Positions 1-11,549 of a stretch of 31,672 bases of DNA are shown here, piece by piece; positions within the stretch are counted from its first letter, which is position 1, and every line of letters begins with the position of its first letter. A model generated the notes under the pieces. The model searched no databases and was not told where the DNA came from. It worked only from the letters and a program-made list of their open reading frames with translations. The DNA comes from Usnea hakonensis (lineage: Eukaryota > Ascomycota > Lecanoromycetes > Lecanorales > Parmeliaceae): the NCBI GenBank assembly GCA_013423325.1, contig BLJB01000522.1, forward strand, positions 1 to 31,672, read 5' to 3'. The translations under genes and the position numbers were made by a program.

Positions 1-369
1 GTAAAATAGTTAATAAAAAAGGTATTTTAGTATAGAATAATAATTTAATATTCGATTTAGGAGCGGAGAGGAAATTATCGAATAAAGGCCTTCTATTAGC
101 TAGATACTATTAAGCCGAACTAAGCCAAATCTAACCTTAATTATAGAGCCTTATTTATAAACTTTCTCTAAAGAAATAGAGTTAAATACTAGAAGATAAT
201 TTTAATATAGGTTACTATCGATAATAGTAATATTCTAGGGGTAATACTAGTAGTATCGGAGGATATTTAGATATATATTAATAATAGGAGTATACGTAGT
301 AGGCCTTATTTAATATAGATATTAAAAAGTTAGAGCCTTTAGTAGCTTCTTTTTTAGTTATAATTTACT

Positions 370-3300
370 AAAAAGGATCTATATAACTTAAATTTATAAA
401 AGTAGTTAAATAGCGTAATATTTAAGATATTACTAAATTAAAACTACTTTAATAGGGCTAAGTTTTATATTAATAAGTAGCCTTTAGATATTATCTATAA
501 AACTTTTTAATAATTTTTTTAGTATTATTAAACTCTCTCTTATTTATATAATACTACTTATTATCTCTTAATATATTTATCTATTTAACTTTATACTATA
601 GACGGCTATAGTAGTATTAAGAGCCTAATATATTATCAATATCCTACTCGTTACCCTTTAGTAGGATTTTCGGCTTTAGCGGAGATCTCTATTATCCTAG
701 AAAAAGGTTATCGGGGTACTTCTAAAAATATTATAAATAGAATATATTATAGATCCGCTATATATAAGGGAGATCTAGATAGTAGATAGTACTAACTTAC
801 TAGATAATCTTATAGGGACCTAGTTATTTATTCTCTAGGTTCTTATAGGGCCTTATTATATTAATATACTTAAAGGATAATTATATTTAATTATTAATAT
901 TAAATAAAACTTTTTTATAATACTTATTTATTTATCTTTATATTATAATTTAGAAGGTCTCTAAATATTTTTTATTATATTCTAGAATCTCTTTTATCCT
1001 TTTAATAATATCTTTAGTCTTTAAGATTTATAATCTCTCCCTTATAATCTTATAATTAATTATATTAAAGTTAAAGCTTATTTAGGGATTAAATCTTTTA
1101 TTTATAAAAAAGGGAGCGAGAGAGATAGATAAGACTATATTACTATTATTAGCGAATTTAATTATAGAAATCTACTTAGTCTAATTATTCTATATATAAT
1201 TATAAAAGATTTAAAGATCTTTTTTAATATTCTAATTTACTCTTTTAATCTAGTTATCTATTTATAAATAATAAGTAGTAGAGAGGTTAATTTAGATTCT
1301 TAATCTTTTATATAGACTCTTCTATAGAGTAGATATAAATTACGGGTCTCTATCTAATACGATAAAGCTTAGAAGTTTATAGAACCTATATAAGTTCTAG
1401 AGAAAGATCTATATTAAGAACTTAATAGAGGTCCTATTATTATTTTAGAAATATAATATATAGTATTACTCCTTAGTAAAGTAATAGATAAGAGTATATA
1501 TAATATTAAATCCTTCTAAAAAAAAAAGGCCGGTAATAAAATTTATTAATATATCTTACTAGCGAGTCTATAGAATTAATAATAATATTAATAATCTATT
1601 TATCTTACTTTAAGGTACCTTACTATATTAATAGTTATAATAGTTTATAATATATTATCTAATTATTACTATATAGTTAGGCTAATAGTAATATTAATAT
1701 AGAAGATCTATTATTTATTTTATTTTAGGATAACTATTTAAAGGTTAATTATAAATCTTATTAAATACTAAGATATAGAGGGAGTTTAGGACCTATAATA
1801 AATCTCTTTTAAAGAGTACTCTATCTACTACTTAATATTATTCGAGCTTAATTCTATATAGTTTATAAATATTATTAGCTATCGCGTCTCTATATTTCTA
1901 ATATCTAGGATTATTTTTATTTATTTAGTAAATACGTTTAAATAGGCCTACTTCTTTTTAATCTATAGCGCGAATATTAATATAATCTAATATTAGAATT
2001 ATCTAGTATTATTAATATATCCTCTTATCCTTCTAATTAATAGGGCGAGTATTTATTATTCTAATAAGAGTATCTACTTTCGAGTTACTTTTATTAATAT
2101 AGAAGATTATTTAGAAATTAAACTTAAATAGAATATCTAGATAATAAGTCTAATAGTAAATAAGCTCTTTATTTTCTATAAAGGTCTTTAGAGCCTAGTA
2201 ATTAATAAAGACTTAAATAGATAAATTAGTATACTCGAGTTTAAGGCGCTAATATTTAAAATATCTAATAATTACTAATAATTCTTTATTATATATATAA
2301 TAGTTATACTCTATAAGGATTATTATCTTATTATAAAAGGCTATTAGATAGAGTATATCTTTATTATTATATTAGAATAGGATTCTATTAGTAATAAAAT
2401 TAAATATATTAATTTTAAGTATAATCTATCTCTTTAAATTAAAGTACTTTAATATTAAGGCGTTTACTATTTACTTTTTAAGACTTTTAAAAGCTTCTAA
2501 ATAGATCTTATTCTATATAAATAAAGTATCCTTTCTAATAAAAAGTACTAAGGGCTTTATTAGCTTTAAGAACTTATAAATAAAATACTTATAAAAATTA
2601 ATAAATCTAATAAAGTTTTATATCTTTTTTAGATTTATAGGAGAAGGCTATTTAATAATAGCTTCTATCTTTTTAGGATCTATTTAAAGTTCTTTACCTA
2701 ATATAATAACGTCTAGAAAGATTATCTCTTTTATATTAAATTCGTACTTCTTAATATCTATCTATAGATTAGTCTCCTAGAGACGAGAGAGTACTTTTTA
2801 AATATAATCTTAATACTCCTTATTTAATTTACTATAAATAAAAATATTATTAAGATATATTTAATAGAAGTTATCTAGAAATTTCTATAATACTTTATTA
2901 ATATACTACTAGAAAGAGCTTAATCTATTAATTAGTCTAAATAGAAGGACTCGATATTTATATAATCCTAGAGCTATTATAAAAGTAATTAAATCCTTAC
3001 TTTTAGAATCTATTTAGAGCTTATTAAATATTATAATAATATCTAAGTAAATAAGATATTTATATTTTATAATCTTTTTAATAACCTCTTCTATAAGAGG
3101 AAGGGGATACTAGTTATATTTAATAAGGGTATTTAGCTTTTAATAATCTATATAGAATTATAAGTTACTATTAGATTTTAATATAAAGAGGATTAATAAC
3201 GCGTAAAAAGCTTTACTAGAGATAATAAACCCTTTAAAGAGATTTTTAGAAAAATATTTTTTAACTCGCTATATTTTATATAGAGATATATAATATACTT

Positions 3301-4220
3301 TACTCTATAGGGGCTTTATATTAGAAATTAGTTTAATTTTATAATTATAGAACTAGTAAAAAGGAAGCTTATTAATTTAAATATAATTAAAAATATCTTA
3401 AAAATTATAATACTCGGAAAAAAGCTTTTTCTATATTATTTTATAATCTATTTTAGGTACCTCTATAATATTTACTTTTAAAGTATTTAAGTAGTCCTTC
3501 TAATTAATAAGGATAAGGGTATTAATATCCTTTATTAATATAATAAATAGTTAAATCTTTTTAGTCTTTATTTAATAAGTAAAAAGATTAAAAGCTTTTA
3601 TATTTATACTTTATATAGTAAAGATCTCTTTTTTAATTAATAGGTATTCCCTTTATAGAATCCTAAAGATAAATAAAATAGATAAGATCTTAGTAATTTA
3701 TATTTCTAAACTAGTATTAGTAGAAAAGATTATTAAATTAGATTATATATTTAGTAAGACTCTATTTTAGTTTATCTAGAGCTTATCTAGAATAATTATA
3801 TATTATTCTAAATTAATAATAAGTATAGAGATCGTTAATTCCTTATAATTATTAATTTCTAAATTAAATAGAATTAAATAAATAATAGGAGTTTTTAATA
3901 TATTATTATTATATCTATATATATAGCGAGACTTAGAAAGAGGTATAGATAAGATTCTAAAGATAGTATATATAGCCGGAATTATCCTCTTATTAACGAA
4001 GTAGTATCTAGTAGTATTAGTATTAATTAGGAGAGGTAATTAGTATCTTTTTTTTTAATTATATAGTATATCTAGTATAGTAAAAGGCCTTTTAAAAAAT
4101 AGGGAGGATTTAGGTATAGTTTAAAGGGTAAATATAAGTCTATCTTTATTATTATAGGGACGAGATCCTACTATTATATTACCTCCTACTAAGTCTCTAG
4201 TAAAGAATAGTTATTTTCTA
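370..4220 (-). pseudogene. Pol remnant of element 1 (protease, RT, RNase H, integrase, chromodomain)
   Basis: This is the minus-strand counterpart of the Pol of element 3. The protease triad position at 4016-4024 reads N-T-N instead of D-T-G. The RT box at 2846-2857 reads Y-L-N-N, so both metal-binding Asp are lost. In the integrase core the first catalytic Asp is Asn (1541-1543), the second Asp is kept near 1345, and the Glu position reads Lys near 1237. Stops are frequent in every frame. The limits are projected from element 3. The product would have been a cytoplasmic Ty3/gypsy polyprotein; none can be made now. Confidence 0.8.
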
Positions 4221-5320
4221 AGCCCTCTAAATCTTTATAGTAGTCTAAATTATATACTCTATCTATTAAGATCTCGTAAACTTATAGGTCTTATTTATAC
4301 GAGTTTAGATTATACTTATTTAGGTAGTCTCTTACGCGATAATCTTCTTTATAATATTTAAAATAGATATTCTTATCTATATTCTTTATACGAGTAGTCT
4401 TACTCGATAAGATATACTATACTAGAGGACTATAGATAGGTTTAAAAGCTATTTTTAATAGAGTAGAGATAAATACTATTTTCTTAATATTTTATAATCT
4501 ATCTTTTTATAAGATCTTATCTTAATTTTTTTATATAATTTATTATAAGTTATTAAGCTTTACTATATACTTTTTAGCCTCTTTAAGGATTTTAAACTTA
4601 AATTATTAATTATTCTAAAGAATCTAAAGCTAGATAGCTACTTTATTATATAACTCCTCGATTAGAAAGTCCTTATTATATTTAAAATAAAAGGATAATT
4701 ATCTAAAGTTTAAATAAAAATCTATAAATTATATAGTATCTATTTAAAGAGTAGTAAACTATTATCTATAGTTCTACTTATAATTAAAATCTTTAAATAT
4801 AGTAGTAAGTTTATCTATAATATTCTAGATAATAAAAAAAGGATTATTTACGTTAGCTTTCTAATAAGAGTAGATTTACTTTACTATCTTTCTTTTAAGA
4901 TATAAAAGTATATAATCTATATAGCTTTTATTATTATTCTAATAATTTTTATTAACTTTTAGTTTAATTATTATTTTACTTTTCTAATCCTCCTAAATAG
5001 GATCTATACTATTAATAAAGAGAGGAGGATCTAGATACTTTTAAGAGTACTTAATAGCGATTATAAAAAATAACTCTATACTATTTTAAATATTTTAAAA
5101 TTATTTTAATTTAGAATTTATAGATATAAGATCCTTTTATATATCTATTAATTATTATATAGTAAGTTATCGCTTTATAGTCTCCTTTTTTAATAACTAG
5201 AAGGCCTAAATACCTATATCCCTCTCTTAATAGATCTAATTTAGTATATCTAGAAACTCCTTAGGGTTTTCTCTAGCCTACTATATAAATTTATCTATAG
5301 AGGAGATATTCTAAAGAGTA
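4180..5320 (-). pseudogene. Gag remnant of element 1
   Basis: This lies at the offset from the LTR that holds Gag in element 3. The CCHC knuckle can be read at 4324-4365 with its C-x2-C-x4-H-x4-C spacing, but all four zinc ligands are now Tyr. That is what C-to-T/G-to-A mutation of Cys and His codons gives. No open frame remains. The ends are approximate and projected from element 3. Confidence 0.7.
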
Positions 5321-6187
5321 ACCGCGTTATTATTTTTAGCTAGAAGTATTAATACTTTTTTAGATACCCCTCTTAGTTACTATAAGTAATTAGTTAAATT
5401 AGAATAATAAAGAATATCTTCTAAAGGACTAGAATTATCGAGTTTATCTAGAGATATTTTAGAGATCTTTTAGAATATATTATAGTATATTTTATCCTTA
5501 TTTTCCGATATAAGTTCGTCCCTTAGAATATTATTAAGGCGTTCGTCTTTATTACTAGAAAGAGGTATATCTTACGATTCTCTATACTTATCTAACCGGG
5601 TAATTAATAGAACTATTTAATAATTTAATAAATATCGAAAAGATTCTAGAGAAAAGAAAGAAAAGATAATAGAGAAATAGTTTTACTCCCCTAGATTTAT
5701 AGTAAAAAATATAACTAATTATTAAAAGATAGTTAACTCTTTTTTAAACTAAGTATTAAAAAAGTAAAATTTTCTCCTTTTAATATATTAAATATAGAGT
5801 TTTTATATAACTATTTATTAATTAATTTAGCTAGTTCGATATATTTAAATACTTTAAAAGTATATATTAAGAAAGGCGTTACTCTATCTATAGAGTTATT
5901 ATATTATTATTAAATAGTTTAATTAGCTACGGCTATACCTTCTTAAAGCGATTTCTTCTTTATTATTAATAGTATAAATCCTTTATTAATTACTCTTCTA
6001 TCTAGCGGTACTATATTACTTAGGCGTACTAGTAATACTCCGTATTACTTAGGATATATTTAGTATATCGTTATTAGACTATTAATCTATAAATACCCCC
6101 TCTTAGATTCTTTTAGCTCGTCTAAAGCCTCGAGCGGAATAGTAATAAAATTATTAATATTATACGATTAATAGATTAATTAAATAA

Positions 6188-6382
6188 TATTAAGACTATA
6201 ACTAGATTAAGTTAATAGTAATATATAACGAGGATTTAATTAATAAGGAGATAAAATCTATATATAGATATAAGAAAGATATATAGATAGAGAAGTACTA
6301 AGGCGCTAAACCTAAATAGGAAGGGTGTCACGTGTCTCCTTCTGCCGCGCAATCAGCCCTACGAGTAGTCACACTCGTAACA
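6188..6382 (-). repeat. 5' LTR of element 1 (about 195 bp)
   Basis: Read on the minus strand this begins TGTTACGAG and ends with a mutated form of CCTAACA, matching both LTRs of element 3 along its whole length. The outer 62 bp (6321-6382) differ from the 5' LTR of element 3 at only one base, a transversion. The inner 133 bp carry dense C-to-T and G-to-A changes. Confidence 0.9.
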
Positions 6383-9013
6383 ATAAATATACTATCTATA
6401 GTTACTCTTTACTTACTATATTTACCCTATCTTTTATATATTATTATTAGAGCTATACTAAAGGAGAAAAGGTAATATAAATATTCTAGAGTATCTAGCT
6501 TTTAATTTAATAAATAATAATAAAATTAGTAAAGTAGAAAAAATCCTAAAAAAACGTATATAAAAAGAAGTCCTAGAATATCTAATACGCTAGGTAAACT
6601 ATTCTAAAAAAATATAACTAATAGATTATTAAGAATAATATAGATACTCTAGATTTAATTAATATATTTAATAAATAAAAGTTATATAGATAAAATATAT
6701 AATTAGTATATAATTCTTTATTATTTTAAGGGTAATAACTAAGAGGGCCTAAAACCTTAAAGTAAAATAAATATTAAGACCGCTAAAATAATATTACAAA
6801 ATATAATACTTAAAGGCGGATATACTAGTAATATATATATATAATACTATATTTACTCTCTCTCTCTAATTATTTAATTTACTCTAGTAGCTCTCTCTAT
6901 AGATAAGTTTAATCTATCGAAGGGCGAATTTAAATAACTATTATTAGAACTCGAATCGTTACTTTTAGAAGATAAGAGTAATTCTATTAAAAACTATATA
7001 TTATTAAAAAGAGGTAAGCGATTCTAAAAAATATTAATTATAATACTTATAAAATATATAGATAATATAAAAAGGAAAATAATAAATATATTATATATTA
7101 TAATATATCTAAAATAGCTTTAAGAGTTATATAGATCCCTTTTAAGATTTTAGCTTTAATAATTTAAATAGATAAAGAATCTAGTTTTTTTACCTTTTTA
7201 AACTATATAGCTATACGTTAAATAGCTATTAAATACTAGTTAAACTCTATAGTATAGTATTTAAGGCGCCGAAGGGGGTAATATATAATATATCCTAAAA
7301 TAAGGCTATAACGAATAGAGATAATCTAAACTTAGTAATTATATATTAGATTATTAGTTAAGTTATAAATTCTAATATTTATAGATAGTTACTAGAAGTT
7401 AGTAGTAGATATAGCTATAAATAATATTACTTATATTATTAGAATACTAAGAAAAACTTATTAATATATAGTTCTTTCTTAGTTAATAGTAATAATTATA
7501 TTTAGATACTATATAACCTTTAGTATTAAATTATATATTATAAGAATAAGGGTTAGTTCGCTATATCTATTAGAGATACTAGTAATACGTATTCTCTATA
7601 AAAAGAATATTAGAATTATTATATTATTTTATAATAGCTAGGCGACTACCCTAAGAATATATAAACGATATCGGGTTAATAATATTTAAAATTTACGACT
7701 AAAGGTCTACTTAGGGGATTAATAGAGATTTCTAGAAAAGCTAAAAACGCGCTATCTAAAAAAGGAGCCTCCGCTTTATAGTAAAAACCTAATAAAAGTA
7801 TATACTAGTCGCGTAGCGGGATAATATACTTATTTTTAAAAAGAGTTATATTATATAAAAGATTAATAACTAAACTTTAGATCGAAGTAGAAGATTAATT
7901 AGTAATAAGCTAATTTAAGGTCTATACGCTATTAGCGCCCGCTAAGGTTAAAGTAAATATTTTAGTAATAATTATTTAAATAGCTTACTATATCTTATTT
8001 TAAAATAATAAATTAATATAGAAAATATAATTTTTACTATTTTTATTTAAGATAGATAATAGGATTTCTTTAATAAAACGCCTACCTCGTATATATAAGA
8101 GAATTTAAATACTAAGAACGAAACCCTAAATAGATATATATCTAAGGTTATCTTACGCGTTATAATTAGAATTAAATATTATAAATAAAAAAGATAACTC
8201 CCTAGTATAAATAAAATAATAAAATAATATTTAAAAATTAAAGTATTAATAAAGATATATTATAAAAGTAAGAAAAATAAATCTAAAATTATTAGATTTT
8301 ATACCTAAGATTTTATTATTAGCCCTACTAAATATTAATTTTATATATTACTTAGTACCCGCGTAATAATAATAAAATATATTATTTAACTACTAAAATA
8401 AAAATACGCTTTATTTATTATTTAGATTCGCGTAAAGTATATATTATAATTATTATTACTATAGTAACTCTTTCCCTTCTTTTTCTATTAGATTTTAAGG
8501 TTTTAATAAGTATTAGATATAGAGATATAGATTTAAAGACGAATCCTTAAAAAGGAAAATAATTATTAAACTTAAAAATAGTAGCGCTATAATAATAATA
8601 TTACTAAGTATTACGTATCCTCTTAATATATATAATATAGGTATTAGTTTAGCTTTTTAGTAGATAAGCTTAAGGAAGTAATTCCCCTCTCTTTCTCTTC
8701 TTTTTTCTTTAAGAATTAGTCTTACTAGAATACTACTAGATACTTATATAGAAATATATCTATCCTTCTAGTCTTATATTACTATATTAACCCTAATATA
8801 CTAGTAGTCTTTTAAATTAATATTACTATATCTATAAAGTAATACCGAATATAAATAGGTAGATTAGTTACTCGGATACCGTGTTTTTGAAAAAGCGTTA
8901 GAAAAGTATTTCCCTTAAGATAATCTATATGGTAGAAAATCTTAGTACCAAAATATCCTTTTCGAATCTAAAACTCTTAGTATCGGAGCCCCGTACCCCT
9001 ATCCCCTTTAAAC
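6383..9013. other. RIP-degraded spacer of unknown origin
   Basis: This stretch lies between element 1 and element 2. It is AT-rich and nearly free of CpA and TpG, so it was probably repetitive when mutated, but I find no LTR pair, terminal inverted repeat or recognisable domain in it. Scattered CpG-containing stretches (7650-7930) may mark former coding sequence, because RIP spared CpG here. A short CT run sits near 6860. The last 130 bp (from about 8880) are less mutated and share an A/T-rich run followed by CCCTTAAG with the sequence near 24900. No gene is supported. Confidence 0.6.
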
Positions 9014-9018
9014 TCCAC
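9014..9018. repeat. Target-site duplication, left copy (element 2)
   Basis: TCCAC immediately precedes the 5' LTR and is repeated immediately after the 3' LTR. A 5-bp duplication is normal for Ty3/gypsy integration. Confidence 0.9.
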
Positions 9019-9210
9019 TGTCACGATACTGGAAGGTCCGGATCGGACTAGTCCATGTAGGGCTAGCTTCTAGATCTAACTTGGAGTAATCTTAGCCTTC
9101 GGGCTATAATTTACTCTATATCTTTATATTTATTTCTATAGTATAATATAACTACTTATATTTATTTACTACTATTTATACTATATTACTAATTAGTAAC
9201 TACTATTATA
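9019..9210 (+). repeat. 5' LTR of element 2 (192 bp)
   Basis: It starts TGTCACGAT and ends where the 3' LTR ends TGTCACA, here mutated to TATTATA. The first 70-75 bp are nearly unmutated and the inner part is heavily RIP-mutated. The 3' LTR shows the opposite pattern. Confidence 0.92.
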
Positions 9211-10289
9211 GTTAGTAGTAATACTTACTATAGTAAGCTACTATTATTAATTAGTTACTTACTATCTTTCCGAGTCTTCTATTAGTTATAGTAGAAATTA
9301 TTTATTTCTACTATTAATTTTTATTTTAGGATTTTAGTATAGAGATCTATTTTCTATTTTTATTATAATTACTATAATTACTATAATTACTACCTCTATA
9401 TTAACTCTTAGTTATTAGATTTCCTAGTTATTAATTATAGTAGTATTATACTAGATAGCTTATCTACTATACTAGATTTTCTATTAGGAGGTCTTATTAA
9501 ATATTTATCTAGTAAAGGCTTCTAATCGAAGGTTTCTATTTATCTTAGAAAGCTATTATTTACTTTTTTTCTAGCTTCTTTTCTAAAGTTTATTCTAATT
9601 ACTTCTATTATTGTTTTAATCTAAGAAGCTAGCTATTAAAGTCTACTATTATTTCTATTTATTATTAGAAGCCTTTAATAGTATTTTAAATTTTTTATAG
9701 TACTATCTAATCTTTTAAGTAAGTAAATTATTATTTATATCTATAAGATTACTATCTTCTTATATATTAATTACGCCTTTATAAAAGACTTATTAAGATA
9801 GATAAAATATATTATTTAATATATTACTAATAGAATAATCTCGCCTCTATCTCCTAATTTACTAGATTAAGAATAATAATTATAATTAATATTATCTATA
9901 TATTACTAGTCGTAAGTCTAGACTATTAATAAGATAGTTTTTAAATAAGATTTTAATAGTTTTAACTTTAATACTCTATATATTCTTTATTATCTATAAT
10001 CTACCTTAATACCTTTAGTATTTAGTAACTAGATCGAAAATATATCTTAAGGTTAGTTATTATCTCGAAATCTAGGAAAGATACTAGAATCCCGAAATCT
10101 AATAATTAATAGTAATACTAGGGAAGGCTCTAATAGGTAGTTATAGAGTATTCTAGTTACTAGCTTTACTATTAAATAATAGAATATAATTATTATTTTA
10201 ATTAGATTAACCTTTACTACTATTATAATAGGGTCTATTATAATATTATTATCTACTCCTATTATCGTAGTAGTTAATTCTAGTTAGCG

Positions 10290-11250
10290 AGACTAGAAAG
10301 CCGAAAAAGTAAGATTCTTTAATAATAGTTTTAAAGATCTAAATAATATTTTTATTATTATAATTAGCCGTTACTTATTTTATCGAGATATATATATATT
10401 TATTAATAGATTAAAAGACCTTATAAAGCTACGGCCTTCTAAGAAATTATATATTATACTCTCTAAATACTTTTAAGGAGAGCTATAAAGCTAGTATTTT
10501 ATTAAGCTTAATAATACTAAAAAGGATTTATTATAAATAGTATTATTAGAGGACTAATATAATTAGCTTATTAAGCGATTTAAGACTTAAACTCTTAAGA
10601 TCTAAAAACTACTTTAGAAGGAGAAGTATATCCTTAGTAATACTAAGAATTATATATATTTTTATAGTTTTATTTAGAATATCTTTTAGTATACTAAGGT
10701 AGCTTAGATATCTATAGTCTAGAGATAACTAATAATAATCTAGAATAATCTAGTAGTTAAATTTAGGATCTATATATTAGAACCCTTTAGTACTACTATT
10801 ATAAAAGGGTTTATAGAATAATTAGATATCTAAATAGATATATAAATAGAGCTTACTAGATACCCTATATTAGACTTCTATAATTCTAGTAATATTAATT
10901 ACTTCTCTAAAAAGTAAGCTATAAAGTAATAAAGTTAATAATAATAATATCTAAAATAGAAATTTATATTATATTATAAATAACTTTTAACTAATATCCT
11001 TTACTATTCTTATTAGAACTATAATAATAATTATCTATAGTATTTAGATCGGCCTTACGCTTTTAGGCTACCGCTTACTAAGTAGCTATTACTATTAAAA
11101 AACGTAATAAAAGGGTTATCTTTAAAGCTAATATAAAAGTTTACTACTAGTAGTTAGAAGAAGCCTTTTAATAAAAAGGTTTAATAGTAGAAGCCTATAA
11201 TATATATTACTATAGAAGATAACGAGGAGATAGAAAAAGATAATAATTAA
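10290..11250 (+). pseudogene. Gag remnant of element 2
   Basis: Conceptual translation of the frame that also carries RT shows a Gag-core-like region (about 10390-10850), with the helical pattern and conserved Trp and Gln positions typical of fungal Ty3/gypsy Gag. Most of those positions are now stops. I could not fit a CCHC knuckle confidently in the Tyr-rich stretch that follows (about 11000-11050). The ends are approximate. Confidence 0.65.
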
Positions 11251-11549
11251 TAGCTTTTTAATCCGCCTAACCTAGATAGCTATTATCTAGAGAATCTTAA
11301 TATTAATTACTATAATTCTAGCTATTAGTCTAAAAAAGAAGATATTCTAACTATCTTAATAGCCTTACTAGTAATAATCTATATATATTATTATTATTAG
11401 TTAGAATTTCTATCTAATAATTTATTATATAAGTATATTTATATTAGGGACTATTTATTAAAGCCTCCTATAACTACTTCTATTATAGCTACTATATTCT
11501 ATAGAGAGGTTAAAATAGTAGAATCTACTATTATAGTTATTAATTTTAA

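Larger units (their letters stand above)
1..6382 (-). mobile_element. Ty3/gypsy LTR retrotransposon, element 1 (family A), RIP-degraded, cut by window start
   Basis: The element runs on the minus strand and is collinear with element 3 (17280-23975). The LTR, Gag zinc knuckle, protease, RT, integrase and 3' untranslated part recur in the same order at nearly the same spacing. Its LTR ends at 6382, and window position 1 corresponds to about position 23661 of element 3, so only some 300 bp including the second LTR lies outside the window. CpA and TpG are almost absent (none between 661 and 1260), which is the mark of repeat-induced point mutation. No open frame survives, because former Trp and Gln codons are now TAG or TAA. 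RIP is heavier than in element 3, and some CpG pairs of element 3 appear as TpA here, for example in the LTR next to the clean tract. The second target-site copy cannot be tested. Confidence 0.93.

Noticed and set aside
6860..6880. CT-repeat run as a functional microsatellite or promoter
   Set aside because: It is too short, and common in sequence depleted of CpA and TpG.
8041..8640. Palindrome-like and hairpin-like AT runs in RIP-mutated DNA
   Set aside because: A TA-rich, CpA-free sequence produces many short self-complementary runs by chance.
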